A stretch of DNA of 64,000 bases. Origin: Hirschia maritima DSM 19733. GTDB taxonomy: Bacteria; Pseudomonadota; Alphaproteobacteria; Caulobacterales; Hyphomonadaceae. Made by a program: the position numbers and the translations under genes. The DNA lies in the NCBI RefSeq assembly GCF_000378345.1, contig NZ_KB899549.1, forward strand, positions 62,001 through 126,000. The letters are read 5' to 3'. Positions 8,190 to 16,384 of this stretch are shown one piece after another. Each line of letters opens with the position of its first letter. The stretch's first letter is position 1. The notes beneath the pieces are model-generated. The model made no database searches and was not told the DNA's origin. It saw nothing but the letters and a program-made list of their open reading frames with translations.

Positions 8190-9149
8190 ATGTCCCGTTT
8201 AAAAACTATACTAAGCGCAGGCCTAGCATCTACCGGCCTACTAGTTTTAGCTGGTACAAATGCTTTGGCATCTCCGGAAGTCGCTCCCTCACAGTCCGCG
8301 GACACGCAAGAATTTTCTCGACCTCTCGACACAATCCAAAGCGGGAAAGCACGCCAATTTGTTATTGAGATGGAAGCCTTCGTTCCTCCAACAAACTGGT
8401 TGCCGCAGATCAAAGGCGGGAAAGCCACAATCACCGCAAAGGTTTACCCTGACCAATACGATATACATACACGCGCAAGCGTGGCGGGCATTGTGGACTG
8501 GTTTGTAGATTACTCCTCTACCCTCACATCCAAGGGTGAAATAATAGATTCAGGTCTACAACCACGTCATTACTACGCAAAAGATGATGAAGGTCGTAAA
8601 AATCGTTCAACAGAAATCAAACACCATGAAGATGCTGTGGAAGTGGAAGTGATTCCTGCACACGGCAATCTTGGTGATCCGGCTGCAACTCTTGAACAGA
8701 AACTAGAAGCAATGGATCCAATTTCTGGTCTCTTGCAATTGGCGCTCGCTCCAAAGTCTTCTCCAGACAAGCCGTGTAGTGGTGTTGCCCCGGTGTTTGA
8801 TGGAAAAGGCCGTTACAATATTCACCTAGAAAACGGACGTTGGGTTGAATCCATCGATGTTAAAGGCTGGAAAGGTCGCCCTGCTTACATCTGTGAAGTT
8901 CGTTATGAAGAATTAGCAGGATATAAAAAGAAGACTGCAAAAGAAAAAGCCAAGCAAGCAAAAGACATTCGCTGGATTTCAATGGTTTTGGCCGATATGG
9001 GACCAGGTGAATTACGTGTTCCAATTCAAATTGAAGCACGCTCTGAAAAACGCGGTAAAATTACAGTCGCCGCCAAAAAAGTAAGCTACAAAACGCTTGA
9101 GATCGATCACGCAGATAATTCAGACAGTAGTTCTTCAGATCAAGGCTAA
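8190..9149 (+). CDS. DUF3108 domain-containing secreted protein
   Basis: The ATG at 8190 follows TTGGAG and opens on a signal peptide (MSRLKTILSAGLASTGLLVL, cleavage near NALAS). The mature protein of about 290 residues matches the DUF3108 pattern as I recall it: a beta-rich periplasmic fold with KVYPDQYDIHTRASVAGIVD, SGLQPRHYY, a DPISGLLQLAL segment and CSGVAPVFDGKGRYNI. Two cysteines (about residues 200 and 238) could form a disulfide. The C-terminus is a Ser/Asp tail. It sits between rpmB and the helicase, an arrangement I recall from Caulobacter relatives. No function is known for the family; an envelope role is an inference. Confidence 0.8.
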   Translation: MSRLKTILSAGLASTGLLVLAGTNALASPEVAPSQSADTQEFSRPLDTIQSGKARQFVIEMEAFVPPTNWLPQIKGGKATITAKVYPDQYDIHTRASVAGIVDWFVDYSSTLTSKGEIIDSGLQPRHYYAKDDEGRKNRSTEIKHHEDAVEVEVIPAHGNLGDPAATLEQKLEAMDPISGLLQLALAPKSSPDKPCSGVAPVFDGKGRYNIHLENGRWVESIDVKGWKGRPAYICEVRYEELAGYKKKTAKEKAKQAKDIRWISMVLADMGPGELRVPIQIEARSEKRGKITVAAKKVSYKTLEIDHADNSDSSSSDQG

Positions 9150-9260
9150 ATCTCGTCACAAAAGACTTGCCGCTTGCTTTAAAATAATGATTATCGATCT
9201 CTAGCTTTTACAAGCCTGAGATCGACGCGTTTATAACTCCTAAGACTGACGGAGCCAGCA

Positions 9261-12014
9261 ATGACATTGGGAACATCAAATGTCCGTGCGGTTCTGGGGC
9301 CGACGAACACCGGAAAAACACACCTCGCAATTGAGCGCATGATTGCCCATGAAAGCGGCATGATTGGATTGCCTCTTCGGCTACTTGCCAGAGAAGTCTA
9401 CGATAAGCTGGTAAAGATTAAAGGCGAACGCAATGTCGCGCTTGTTACGGGCGAAGAGCGAATTATCCCTCCAAAAGCCCGCTACTATGCGTGCACCGTT
9501 GAAGCAATGCCGCTATCAGTGCCCGTCTCATTTCTGGCTATTGATGAAATTCAAATCGCGCGAGATCCCGATCGCGGACACACTTTCACGGATCGCATTT
9601 TAAATGCGCGCGGCCAACACGAAACAATGCTGTTAGGCTCGGACACCATGCGCCCTGTTCTCCATGCGCTGAATCTAAAGGTCGATACTGAGCACAGAGA
9701 ACGGCTTTCAGAACTGAGTTATTCAGGCCCTATAAAAATCACCAAACTTCCCAAGCGCACTGCTATCGTAGCGTTTTCTACCGAAGAAGTTTATTCTATA
9801 GCTGAGCTACTCCGCAGGCAACGCGGCGGTGCTGCAGTTGTGATGGGTGCCCTTTCCCCCCGCACTCGCAATGCTCAAGTAGAGATGTATCAATCAGGAG
9901 AAGTTGATTACCTCGTCGCTACAGACGCGATCGGCATGGGACTAAATCTTGATGTAACACATATCGCCTTCGCCAGCCGACGTAAATTTGATGGCCACAA
10001 AAATCGTTATTTGAGAGCCGATGAAGCTGCACAAATTGCTGGTCGCGCTGGCCGCTTCCAAACCAATGGTAGCTTTGGCGAAACAAGTGATTGCCAATTC
10101 TTTGAAGAAGAAGATGTCCAGCGTATTGAGAACCACACTTTTGATCCAGTCAATTTTTTATCTTGGCGTAGCTCTAGACTAAATTATTCTTCGCTGGATG
10201 CACTATCCGATAGCCTGCATAAACCGTCCCCACACAAGTATTTAAAGCGCTGCCCTGATGCTCTGGATGAAATCACCTTTCAAGCATTGCGCCATGATAG
10301 TGAGATAAAGGATCAGGTTAGAGGTCAGGAATATGTCCGCCGATTTTGGGATTTGTGCACTCTACCGGATTTTAGAAAACATGGCCCAGATGCTCATGTG
10401 CGCTTGGTCCAATCCTTTGCCGAAAAACTTTTAAACCCCAACGCGCGCCTGCAAGATAGCTGGATAAACAAGCAGTTGGAACGCATAGATGACACACGAG
10501 GCGACATTGATGCGCTTCAGGGAAAGCTTGCATCTATTCGCACTTGGACTTATGCAGCCAATCGACCAGACTGGATTCAACATATAAAAGTTTGGCAATC
10601 TCGCACACGAGAGATTGAAGATAGACTATCAGATGCGCTACACGATCGTTTGGTAGAAAAGTTTGTAGACCGTCGGACATCGGCGTTATTAAAGAGTTTA
10701 AACTCGGAGGAAGCAATGGAAGCAGGCGTCGGTCTAGATGGTGAAGTTGTTGTGGAAGGTCACAATGTTGGGAAGTTAGATGGACTAACATTCACCCCTG
10801 CTGTGACAAGCCAAACACTAGAAGGCCGCGCAGTGCGTAATGCCGCGTTTAAAGCTCTCAAATCTGTCATAGAAGACAAGCTCTCCGCTATTTCAGCTGC
10901 AGATGATGGTAATTTCTCAATTCTTGATGATTATCGCATAACCTACCAAGGACAAGCAATTGGTAAGGCAATTCCTGGCGGCCACTGGCTCACTCCAAGC
11001 GCTGATCTAATCGGTGCGCCTGATGCTGAAACCGCCTTGAGAGCACAAGCTGAAAACCGCATTAGAAAATGGCTCCTGGACCATACAAAAGAAGTCCTAA
11101 AGCCAATCTTTGATCTTCAAACCGTTTTGAAATCGGGTCGTCTTACAGGATTAGCCCGCGGCGTTGCGCATCAGCTAATCGATGCGGGAGCTGCCATTGA
11201 CCGTCGCAAAGACGAAGTGGCCTCATCCCTGTCACGTGACGACCGCGCAGAGTTGAAAGAAGTGGGTGTCCGTACAGGTCGTATAGCTGCCTACATGCCC
11301 GGTTTGCTAAAACCTGCACAAGCAGACCTTTGCCTGAAACTTCGTGCTTTAGGAACTGATTATGCGCCTATGAAGCCTCCTTCATCAGCTTCATTCAAAA
11401 CCGAAAAAGGCTGGAACCGCGCAAACTTAGAAGCCGCTGGATATATACGCCTTGGCCCCCGTGCAGTGCGTGCGGACATGGCTGAAAGATTATCTTGGAC
11501 GCTTGGCCAAGAACGCAAAAAATCTGAAACATCTACATTCCCCATTCCACCCGAGCATGCAGCTCTTGTGGGATCGCCAGCAGATGATTTTGTCGAGATC
11601 CTGAAGGCTATGGGGCTTATGCCTGCGCAAAAAGACAAAGAAACGGGCGCGGTCTCTCTCTGGCGTTTTGCATCTAAACAACGTCAGCACGAGAGAAAGA
11701 AACAAGCGGCAGCTTCTCCTTCTGCTAAACAAATTAAAGCAATGGAAGATAGTCCGTTTGCAGCTTTGGCCGCTTTAGCAACACCAAAAGTTGAAGAAGC
11801 TCCCTCAAAGCCCAAAAAGAAGCGGAAAAAGAAAAAAGCTAAACCCACTGCAGAAACAAATGTAGAAAACACAACATCTAGCGAAGACGCAGTCATCGAA
11901 ACGCCACAAACACAGCCGAATGCTCCCACACAAAGCCAGTCTAATGATACTGGCGAAGAAGCAACACCAGCTGAAGTAGCTTCCAGCGACGCTGCAAAGA
12001 ATGTCAGCGCTTAA
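9261..12014 (+). CDS. Suv3-like DExH RNA helicase
   Basis: The 917-residue protein carries a superfamily 2 helicase core at the N-terminus. Walker A is GPTNTGKTH (residues 12-20), motif II is DEIQ in LAIDEIQIARDPDRGH, the DAIGMGLNL motif V and AQIAGRAGRF motif VI follow. DEIQ rather than DEAD or DEAH is typical of the mitochondrial Suv3 group and its alphaproteobacterial relatives. The middle is helical. The last 120 residues are a Lys-rich then acidic, low-complexity tail (KPKKKRKKKKAK), likely an RNA- or protein-binding extension. Expected role: ATP-driven RNA unwinding in RNA decay or ribosome biogenesis. It is followed at 21 bases by the S4 protein gene, so the two are probably co-transcribed. 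Confidence 0.88.
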   Translation: MTLGTSNVRAVLGPTNTGKTHLAIERMIAHESGMIGLPLRLLAREVYDKLVKIKGERNVALVTGEERIIPPKARYYACTVEAMPLSVPVSFLAIDEIQIARDPDRGHTFTDRILNARGQHETMLLGSDTMRPVLHALNLKVDTEHRERLSELSYSGPIKITKLPKRTAIVAFSTEEVYSIAELLRRQRGGAAVVMGALSPRTRNAQVEMYQSGEVDYLVATDAIGMGLNLDVTHIAFASRRKFDGHKNRYLRADEAAQIAGRAGRFQTNGSFGETSDCQFFEEEDVQRIENHTFDPVNFLSWRSSRLNYSSLDALSDSLHKPSPHKYLKRCPDALDEITFQALRHDSEIKDQVRGQEYVRRFWDLCTLPDFRKHGPDAHVRLVQSFAEKLLNPNARLQDSWINKQLERIDDTRGDIDALQGKLASIRTWTYAANRPDWIQHIKVWQSRTREIEDRLSDALHDRLVEKFVDRRTSALLKSLNSEEAMEAGVGLDGEVVVEGHNVGKLDGLTFTPAVTSQTLEGRAVRNAAFKALKSVIEDKLSAISAADDGNFSILDDYRITYQGQAIGKAIPGGHWLTPSADLIGAPDAETALRAQAENRIRKWLLDHTKEVLKPIFDLQTVLKSGRLTGLARGVAHQLIDAGAAIDRRKDEVASSLSRDDRAELKEVGVRTGRIAAYMPGLLKPAQADLCLKLRALGTDYAPMKPPSSASFKTEKGWNRANLEAAGYIRLGPRAVRADMAERLSWTLGQERKKSETSTFPIPPEHAALVGSPADDFVEILKAMGLMPAQKDKETGAVSLWRFASKQRQHERKKQAAASPSAKQIKAMEDSPFAALAALATPKVEEAPSKPKKKRKKKKAKPTAETNVENTTSSEDAVIETPQTQPNAPTQSQSNDTGEEATPAEVASSDAAKNVSA

Positions 12015-12035
12015 ACTCATGTTTGTGTAACTGCA

Positions 12036-12335
12036 TTGAACAAGCCCGCCACAGACGATGAATTAGATCGAATGCGAGCAGATTTATTTCTGCATCGCAT
12101 TCGCTTTTTCAAAACGCGCGCATCAGCTACATCTCAAATAACTAAAAAGAACATCCGCATTTCCAGAAATGGCGAAACACGGCGTACAAATAAGCCTGCC
12201 GCCAATATTTGCACAGGCGATATTGTAAGCTTCAATTGCAATAAGGAAATAGTGACACTAAATGTGCTTCACTTGCCAACTCGACGTGGCCCCGCCTCCG
12301 AAGCGCAAAAATGTTATGAATTGATAGAAAATTAG
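12036..12335 (+). CDS. S4-domain RNA-binding protein (Hsp15-like)
   Basis: The 99-residue protein is an S4 RNA-binding domain, with the signature MRADLFLHRIRFFKTRASATSQI and a basic C-terminal half. Relatives such as Hsp15 bind rRNA or stalled 50S-nascent chain complexes. The frame opens with a TTG at 12036 (NKPATDDELD). An ATG at 12072 would remove 12 residues and begin just at the S4 fold; neither has a good ribosome binding site. It follows the Suv3-like helicase gene by 21 bases, which suggests a common RNA-related task. The genus-level function is not established by the sequence. Confidence 0.82.
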   Translation: MNKPATDDELDRMRADLFLHRIRFFKTRASATSQITKKNIRISRNGETRRTNKPAANICTGDIVSFNCNKEIVTLNVLHLPTRRGPASEAQKCYELIEN

Positions 12336-12438
12336 CAATTAGAAGCGTGACTAAACGCGCCTGCTAGCTTTCCTCAATTGACACGCGTGCAGAAATTTTG
12401 GATGTCACTGTCTAATAAAAACCGTGGAGTTACCAGCT

Positions 12439-12783
12439 TTGACTTATCTCGTCGTCGACGCATGTATAAAATGTAAATACACTGATTGCGTTGAAGTCTG
12501 CCCTGTTGATTGTTTTTACGAAGGTGAAAACTTCCTTGTCATCGATCCTGAAGAGTGTATCGATTGTGGTGTCTGTGAACCTGAATGTCCGGCTGAAGCG
12601 ATTGTGCCTGATACTGAAGACACATCAGATGGGAAATGGCTAAAAATCAACAGTGAATATGCAGCTAAGTGGCCAAATATTACTGTTCGCAAAGATCCTG
12701 CACCTGACGCGGATGATTGGTCACAAGTCAAAAACAAATTTGACGAACATTTCTCAACAAAGCCGGGAACGGGTGACGAGTAG
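12439..12783 (+). CDS. fdxA: seven-iron ferredoxin FdxA
   Basis: This small acidic electron carrier of 114 residues holds a [3Fe-4S] and a [4Fe-4S] cluster. The cysteines are arranged as [14 protein letters not shown] and [12 protein letters not shown], the FdxA pattern, with the family phrases [16 protein letters not shown] and ECPAEAI. I place the start at the TTG 12439 because it gives the usual MTYLVVD N-terminus and has GTGGAG 9 bases upstream. A GTG at 12424 is in frame but is part of that site. It is likely essential for electron supply to unknown partners. It lies in the same order as in other alphaproteobacteria, between the helicase pair and carD. Confidence 0.95.
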   Translation: MTYLVVDACIKCKYTDCVEVCPVDCFYEGENFLVIDPEECIDCGVCEPECPAEAIVPDTEDTSDGKWLKINSEYAAKWPNITVRKDPAPDADDWSQVKNKFDEHFSTKPGTGDE

Positions 12784-12861
12784 ATTAATCAAACAATCCG
12801 TTGTAAATCTTAAAGTTTTACATACTTCTGTTTGCATTTATTACCAGTTTGTGACCAAGAC

Positions 12862-12890
12862 TTGAACAAATCCCTAATTTTTGGTATATT
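12862..12890 (+). promoter_or_regulatory. sigma70-type promoter of carD
   Basis: TTGAAC (12862-12867) and TATATT (12885-12890) are exactly 17 bases apart. Both boxes are close to consensus, and the pair sits about 125 bases before the carD ATG, implying a leader of roughly 115 bases. Confidence 0.6.
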
Positions 12891-13013
12891 GCCTCTTCTG
12901 CTGCGGAGCAGACAATTAGTTATAAAACGCCAAACAGCCCTTATCGTGACGCCTCCCCGCGTTAACGAATAGGACTTTTTGGCCGTACGGTTGAGTAAAG
13001 AGGAAATTGCGGA

Positions 13014-13529
13014 ATGGCGAACCAAGCAGGTACAGGGTCAATGTTTGAGGTAGATCAACACATAGTATATCCAGCACACGGCGTAGGCCGCGTAACCGCA
13101 GTCGAAACTCAAGAAGTTGCTGACATGAAGCTGGAAGTTTATGTTGTATCTTTTGAGCAGGACAAGCTTATTTTGCGTGTCCCAACAGCAAAAGCAAAAT
13201 CTTCTGGCATGCGCTCTCTTGCTTCAACTAAAGTTGTTGGCGATGCTATTAAGACACTTGGTGGCCGTGCACGTATCAAGCGCACAATGTGGTCACGTCG
13301 CGCACAAGAATACGAAGCGAAAATCAATTCTGGTGACTTGATTTCAATTGCTGAAGTTGTTCGTGACCTTCACCGTGCTGAAGATCAGCCAGACCAATCA
13401 TACTCAGAGCGTCAATTATATGAATCAGCTCTAGATCGTATGGCACGTGAACTTGCTGTTGTTGAAAACATTGAGCACACAGAAGCTGTAGAGCGTTTGT
13501 CTCAATCTTTGGCACAACGCGCTGCTTAA
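13014..13529 (+). CDS. carD: CarD family transcription factor
   Basis: CarD-type proteins bind the RNA polymerase beta subunit and stabilise the open promoter complex, often controlling rRNA transcription. The 171-residue protein begins, after an unstructured stretch, with the RNAP-interaction Tudor-like domain (FEVDQHIVYPAHGVGRVTAV, residues 10-29, then LILRVPTAKA). A helical C-terminal DNA-contacting domain follows (WSRRAQEYEAKINSGDL, AVERLSQSLAQRAA). The ATG at 13014 follows GAGG. It has its own promoter and a strong terminator, so it is monocistronic. Confidence 0.94.
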   Translation: MANQAGTGSMFEVDQHIVYPAHGVGRVTAVETQEVADMKLEVYVVSFEQDKLILRVPTAKAKSSGMRSLASTKVVGDAIKTLGGRARIKRTMWSRRAQEYEAKINSGDLISIAEVVRDLHRAEDQPDQSYSERQLYESALDRMARELAVVENIEHTEAVERLSQSLAQRAA

Positions 13530-13554
13530 TAAGTAGCTTGCAAAGAATTCATAG

Positions 13555-13587
13555 AAAACGCTCTTCTTAATTGAAGGGCGTTTTTTT
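13555..13587 (+). terminator. rho-independent terminator of carD
   Basis: An AAACGCTCTTC arm, a TTAATT loop and a GAAGGGCGTTT arm run into seven Ts. It begins 25 bases after the carD stop and ends before the convergent nuclease gene. Confidence 0.9.
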
Positions 13588-13615
13588 ATGCCAAACATCC
13601 CCCTCCACCCCTTCA

Positions 13616-14482
13616 TCAAATGATCGTTTCAATTTGTCCCCAATGATCTAACTGAAGAAAAGGTGTTCCATCATATTTATCAGTGCTGGTCTTTTCTCGT
13701 TTTAATCCGGCCCGCACACGTATCTCTTGCCCAACTTGCAAATCGCATCTTTCGTTGGATCTTGCCAGAGGCAACCCTAAAATCAAATCTATCCCACTGT
13801 TATTATTAATAAAACAACGGCTCTCAGGTTCAATTACTTCACTGATCTTGGACAGTTTTCCCTGCAACAGGACTAAACCTCGTGGTGAATTTTTAAAATC
13901 GTCTGGAGAAACCACCTCGTATTCAGCATGCTGCCATAGCCCCATACCCTGATTTCTTGCGGCTGTTTCCAAGGTATATAATTCACGCACCCCTACGGCA
14001 TTGTCTGCCCAAGTGCGCACACGGGCTCCGCCTAACTCCACCATGCGAGTGTTAAGCCAGATATCTTTTCCAGCTTCATCTTCAACCCGTACATAAGCTA
14101 ACGCCCGGTCATATCTATCGCGTGTGAGGCCACCGTAGAACAATTGGCATTTACGTCCCAGCGCTACCAGCATTAACAACTCCGCCGCCTCTTCTCCGAA
14201 CGCGTCCGCTTTTCTATCCTTCCATGCCCTTCGCGGGGCTTCAATTCCAACAAGACGAACAACCAACCCTGTATCTAAGATAATTGTATCGCCATCACGT
14301 ACGCGGCTAACAACAGCTTTCTCTCCGGGTACTAAACCCTCAGGCTTCGATTTTGCGCTTCCACATGATGCGAGCGCGAAACAAGATAAACTTCCAATTA
14401 GAAAGCCTCTTCTATTGAGCGAAATGATACCCGCCTCTTCCCGTCCAAAGGGAATACTATGTATGTATTTGGAAACATTCAT
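13616..14482 (-). CDS. thermonuclease-family lipoprotein with Tat-type signal
   Basis: The 288-residue protein holds a staphylococcal-nuclease-like OB-fold domain at about residues 52-175. It shows RVRDGDTIIL, VRLVGIEAPRR, GEEAAELL and RDRYDRALAYVRV, in which the usual catalytic Arg, Asp, Glu and Arg positions appear kept. The N-terminus contains NRRGFLIGS, a twin-arginine motif, followed by a lipobox LASC. It is therefore predicted to be exported by Tat and anchored as a lipoprotein. About 110 residues after the nuclease domain form a second, OB-like part (GKLSKISEV, QEIRVRAGL). It converges on carD. A role in nucleic acid degradation at the envelope is inferred. Confidence 0.83.
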   Translation of the reverse strand: MNVSKYIHSIPFGREEAGIISLNRRGFLIGSLSCFALASCGSAKSKPEGLVPGEKAVVSRVRDGDTIILDTGLVVRLVGIEAPRRAWKDRKADAFGEEAAELLMLVALGRKCQLFYGGLTRDRYDRALAYVRVEDEAGKDIWLNTRMVELGGARVRTWADNAVGVRELYTLETAARNQGMGLWQHAEYEVVSPDDFKNSPRGLVLLQGKLSKISEVIEPESRCFINNNSGIDLILGLPLARSNERCDLQVGQEIRVRAGLKREKTSTDKYDGTPFLQLDHWGQIETII

Positions 14483-14635
14483 GGTTAACAGAAAATTTCT
14501 TTCTCAAATATTCCAAATTACGCCATATATTCGCGCTAAATCCAACCAATATTCAATAGAGTTTATCTATACTCCATTTTCGTTTTGTTTGTTCAGTTTT
14601 CAGCATGGCACTCAGCTCAGTACAAGATCTATCAT

Positions 14636-16384
14636 ATGAAGCACATTGCCATCTTCTTTTCTTTCATCTTTGTGGTGCTAGGCGCTAGCTCAGCCGCACA
14701 CGCTCAGAGTGTTGAGATAGTGGGAGATGGAATAAGCAATGAAATCAAAAAAGAGATTGCCGATAATCTTGGTGATATAGAACAAACAGATTCAAAGTTC
14801 ACTGCACGCCGTCAAGCAAGACGCGCCGCAACTATCGGATTAGATGTTTTAAAATCTAAGGGCTGGTTAGCAGCTCAAGCTGAAACAGCCGTCGAAACCG
14901 GTCCGCCACTACAACCAATTATACGTCTGAACAAAGGTCCAAGGTTCACACTAGATTCAATCTCAATCGCGATTGAAGATGAGTATATCGATGAAACGGA
15001 CATACCTTCACTTAATCTTAAAACCGGTGATTACGCTCAAGCTAAATTAATTCTCGACGAAGAAAAGCGCTTGCTCGCTACGTTAAAATCCAGTGGGTAT
15101 GCAGAAGCCAGTAAATTGGAACGATTAGCCATTGGAGATAAAGAAAACGCCAACCTTGACCTAACCTACAATTTCCTCTCTGGACCCAAAATCTGTTTAG
15201 GAGAAATTCAAACCAATAACTCCGGCCGCACTAAAAAGAGTATCGTGCATAAACTCTCTCCATATGAGTTTGGCGACCTATTTTCTCCTGACACATTAGA
15301 AGAATACAAGAAGCGGCTTTCAGATACGCAGCTCTATAAATATGTAAAAATAGAACTTCTGCCCGCTATTTCTGAAGATAATTCTGAGCAATGCCAATCC
15401 AGAGATCTACTAGTTACACTTGAAGATGCATCCCGCCGAACTGTTACTGCAGGACTAAGTTACGCAACGACTGAAGGTTTCGGAGCTCAAGCTGGCTATG
15501 AAATGCGAAACTACACGGGTAGAGCTGACACGATTAATATTGATCTATTGCTAAACAACTTAGAGCAATCCCTATCAACTCGCTGGAAACAACCTCTAAA
15601 TGGTGGTTACAAACACAGTTTGACATTGGATGCTGCAATTCGCCGCGAGCGCACAGATGCATATGATAGTAACTCCATTTCTGCCAACGCTCTGTATGAA
15701 CGGCCTTGGACAAGAGCAATTGATCTATTTGCAGGTGTTGGTGTTGAGGTTGGAGAAGAAACTCAAAACAACATAACTCAGGATTTTCAAATTTTATCTG
15801 GTCGCGGTGGCGCACGATTTGACAACACAGACAATGCACTAGACCCAAGCCATGGGGTTCGATTACAAATTAGCGCTGAGCCCGCTTATGGTATTGGTGA
15901 CATCAATGGGCAGTTTGTAACTACGACTGCTCAATTACGCGGATATACAAGTTTTGCCAGCGACAAATATATCATCGCCGGACGCATTAGGGTTGGTGGC
16001 ATTAGCGGCTCATCTTTTGCCGATATTCCGTCTACCCGTCGTTTTTACGCAGGCGGCGGAGGCTCTGTGCGCGGGTATGAATTCCAGAGCATTGGCCCAA
16101 GAAATTCAGAAAATGAACCGATTGGTGGTCGCAGTCTCGTTGAGACAAGCCTTGAAGCGCGGATCAGGCTAAAGAACAAATTTGGATTTGCGGTTTTTGC
16201 CGATGCAGGTGAAGTAGGTTCACAAGAAATGCCTGAATTCTCAGATCTGCGTATGGGAGTGGGAGCAGGAATTCGTTATTACACAAACTTTGGCCCTCTA
16301 AGACTCGACTTGGCGACGCCGATAAATCCGCGTGACGATGATCAAAACCTCCTCCTATATCTTAGTATAGGGCAGGCATTCTGA
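14636..16384 (+). CDS. tamA: outer membrane assembly protein TamA (Omp85 family)
   Basis: TamA is an outer membrane beta-barrel of the BamA family that works with TamB in inserting outer membrane proteins and moving lipids. The ATG at 14636 opens on a signal peptide (MKHIAIFFSFIFVVLGASSA, cleavage near AHAQ). POTRA domains follow at about residues 25-240. The Omp85 barrel includes RRTVTAGLSYATTEGFGAQ, the SRGGARFDNTDNALDPSHG-like segment, FYAGGGGSVRGYEFQ (the VRGF-type lid motif) and a C-terminal strand ending in Phe. The stop overlaps the tamB start as TGATG, showing translational coupling. Confidence 0.93.
   Translation: MKHIAIFFSFIFVVLGASSAAHAQSVEIVGDGISNEIKKEIADNLGDIEQTDSKFTARRQARRAATIGLDVLKSKGWLAAQAETAVETGPPLQPIIRLNKGPRFTLDSISIAIEDEYIDETDIPSLNLKTGDYAQAKLILDEEKRLLATLKSSGYAEASKLERLAIGDKENANLDLTYNFLSGPKICLGEIQTNNSGRTKKSIVHKLSPYEFGDLFSPDTLEEYKKRLSDTQLYKYVKIELLPAISEDNSEQCQSRDLLVTLEDASRRTVTAGLSYATTEGFGAQAGYEMRNYTGRADTINIDLLLNNLEQSLSTRWKQPLNGGYKHSLTLDAAIRRERTDAYDSNSISANALYERPWTRAIDLFAGVGVEVGEETQNNITQDFQILSGRGGARFDNTDNALDPSHGVRLQISAEPAYGIGDINGQFVTTTAQLRGYTSFASDKYIIAGRIRVGGISGSSFADIPSTRRFYAGGGGSVRGYEFQSIGPRNSENEPIGGRSLVETSLEARIRLKNKFGFAVFADAGEVGSQEMPEFSDLRMGVGAGIRYYTNFGPLRLDLATPINPRDDDQNLLLYLSIGQAF

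Noticed and set aside
14481-14488. ATGGTTAA, the reverse of the CtrA half-site TTAACCAT
   Set aside because: It overlaps the start codon of the nuclease gene itself and stands alone, so chance is the simpler explanation.
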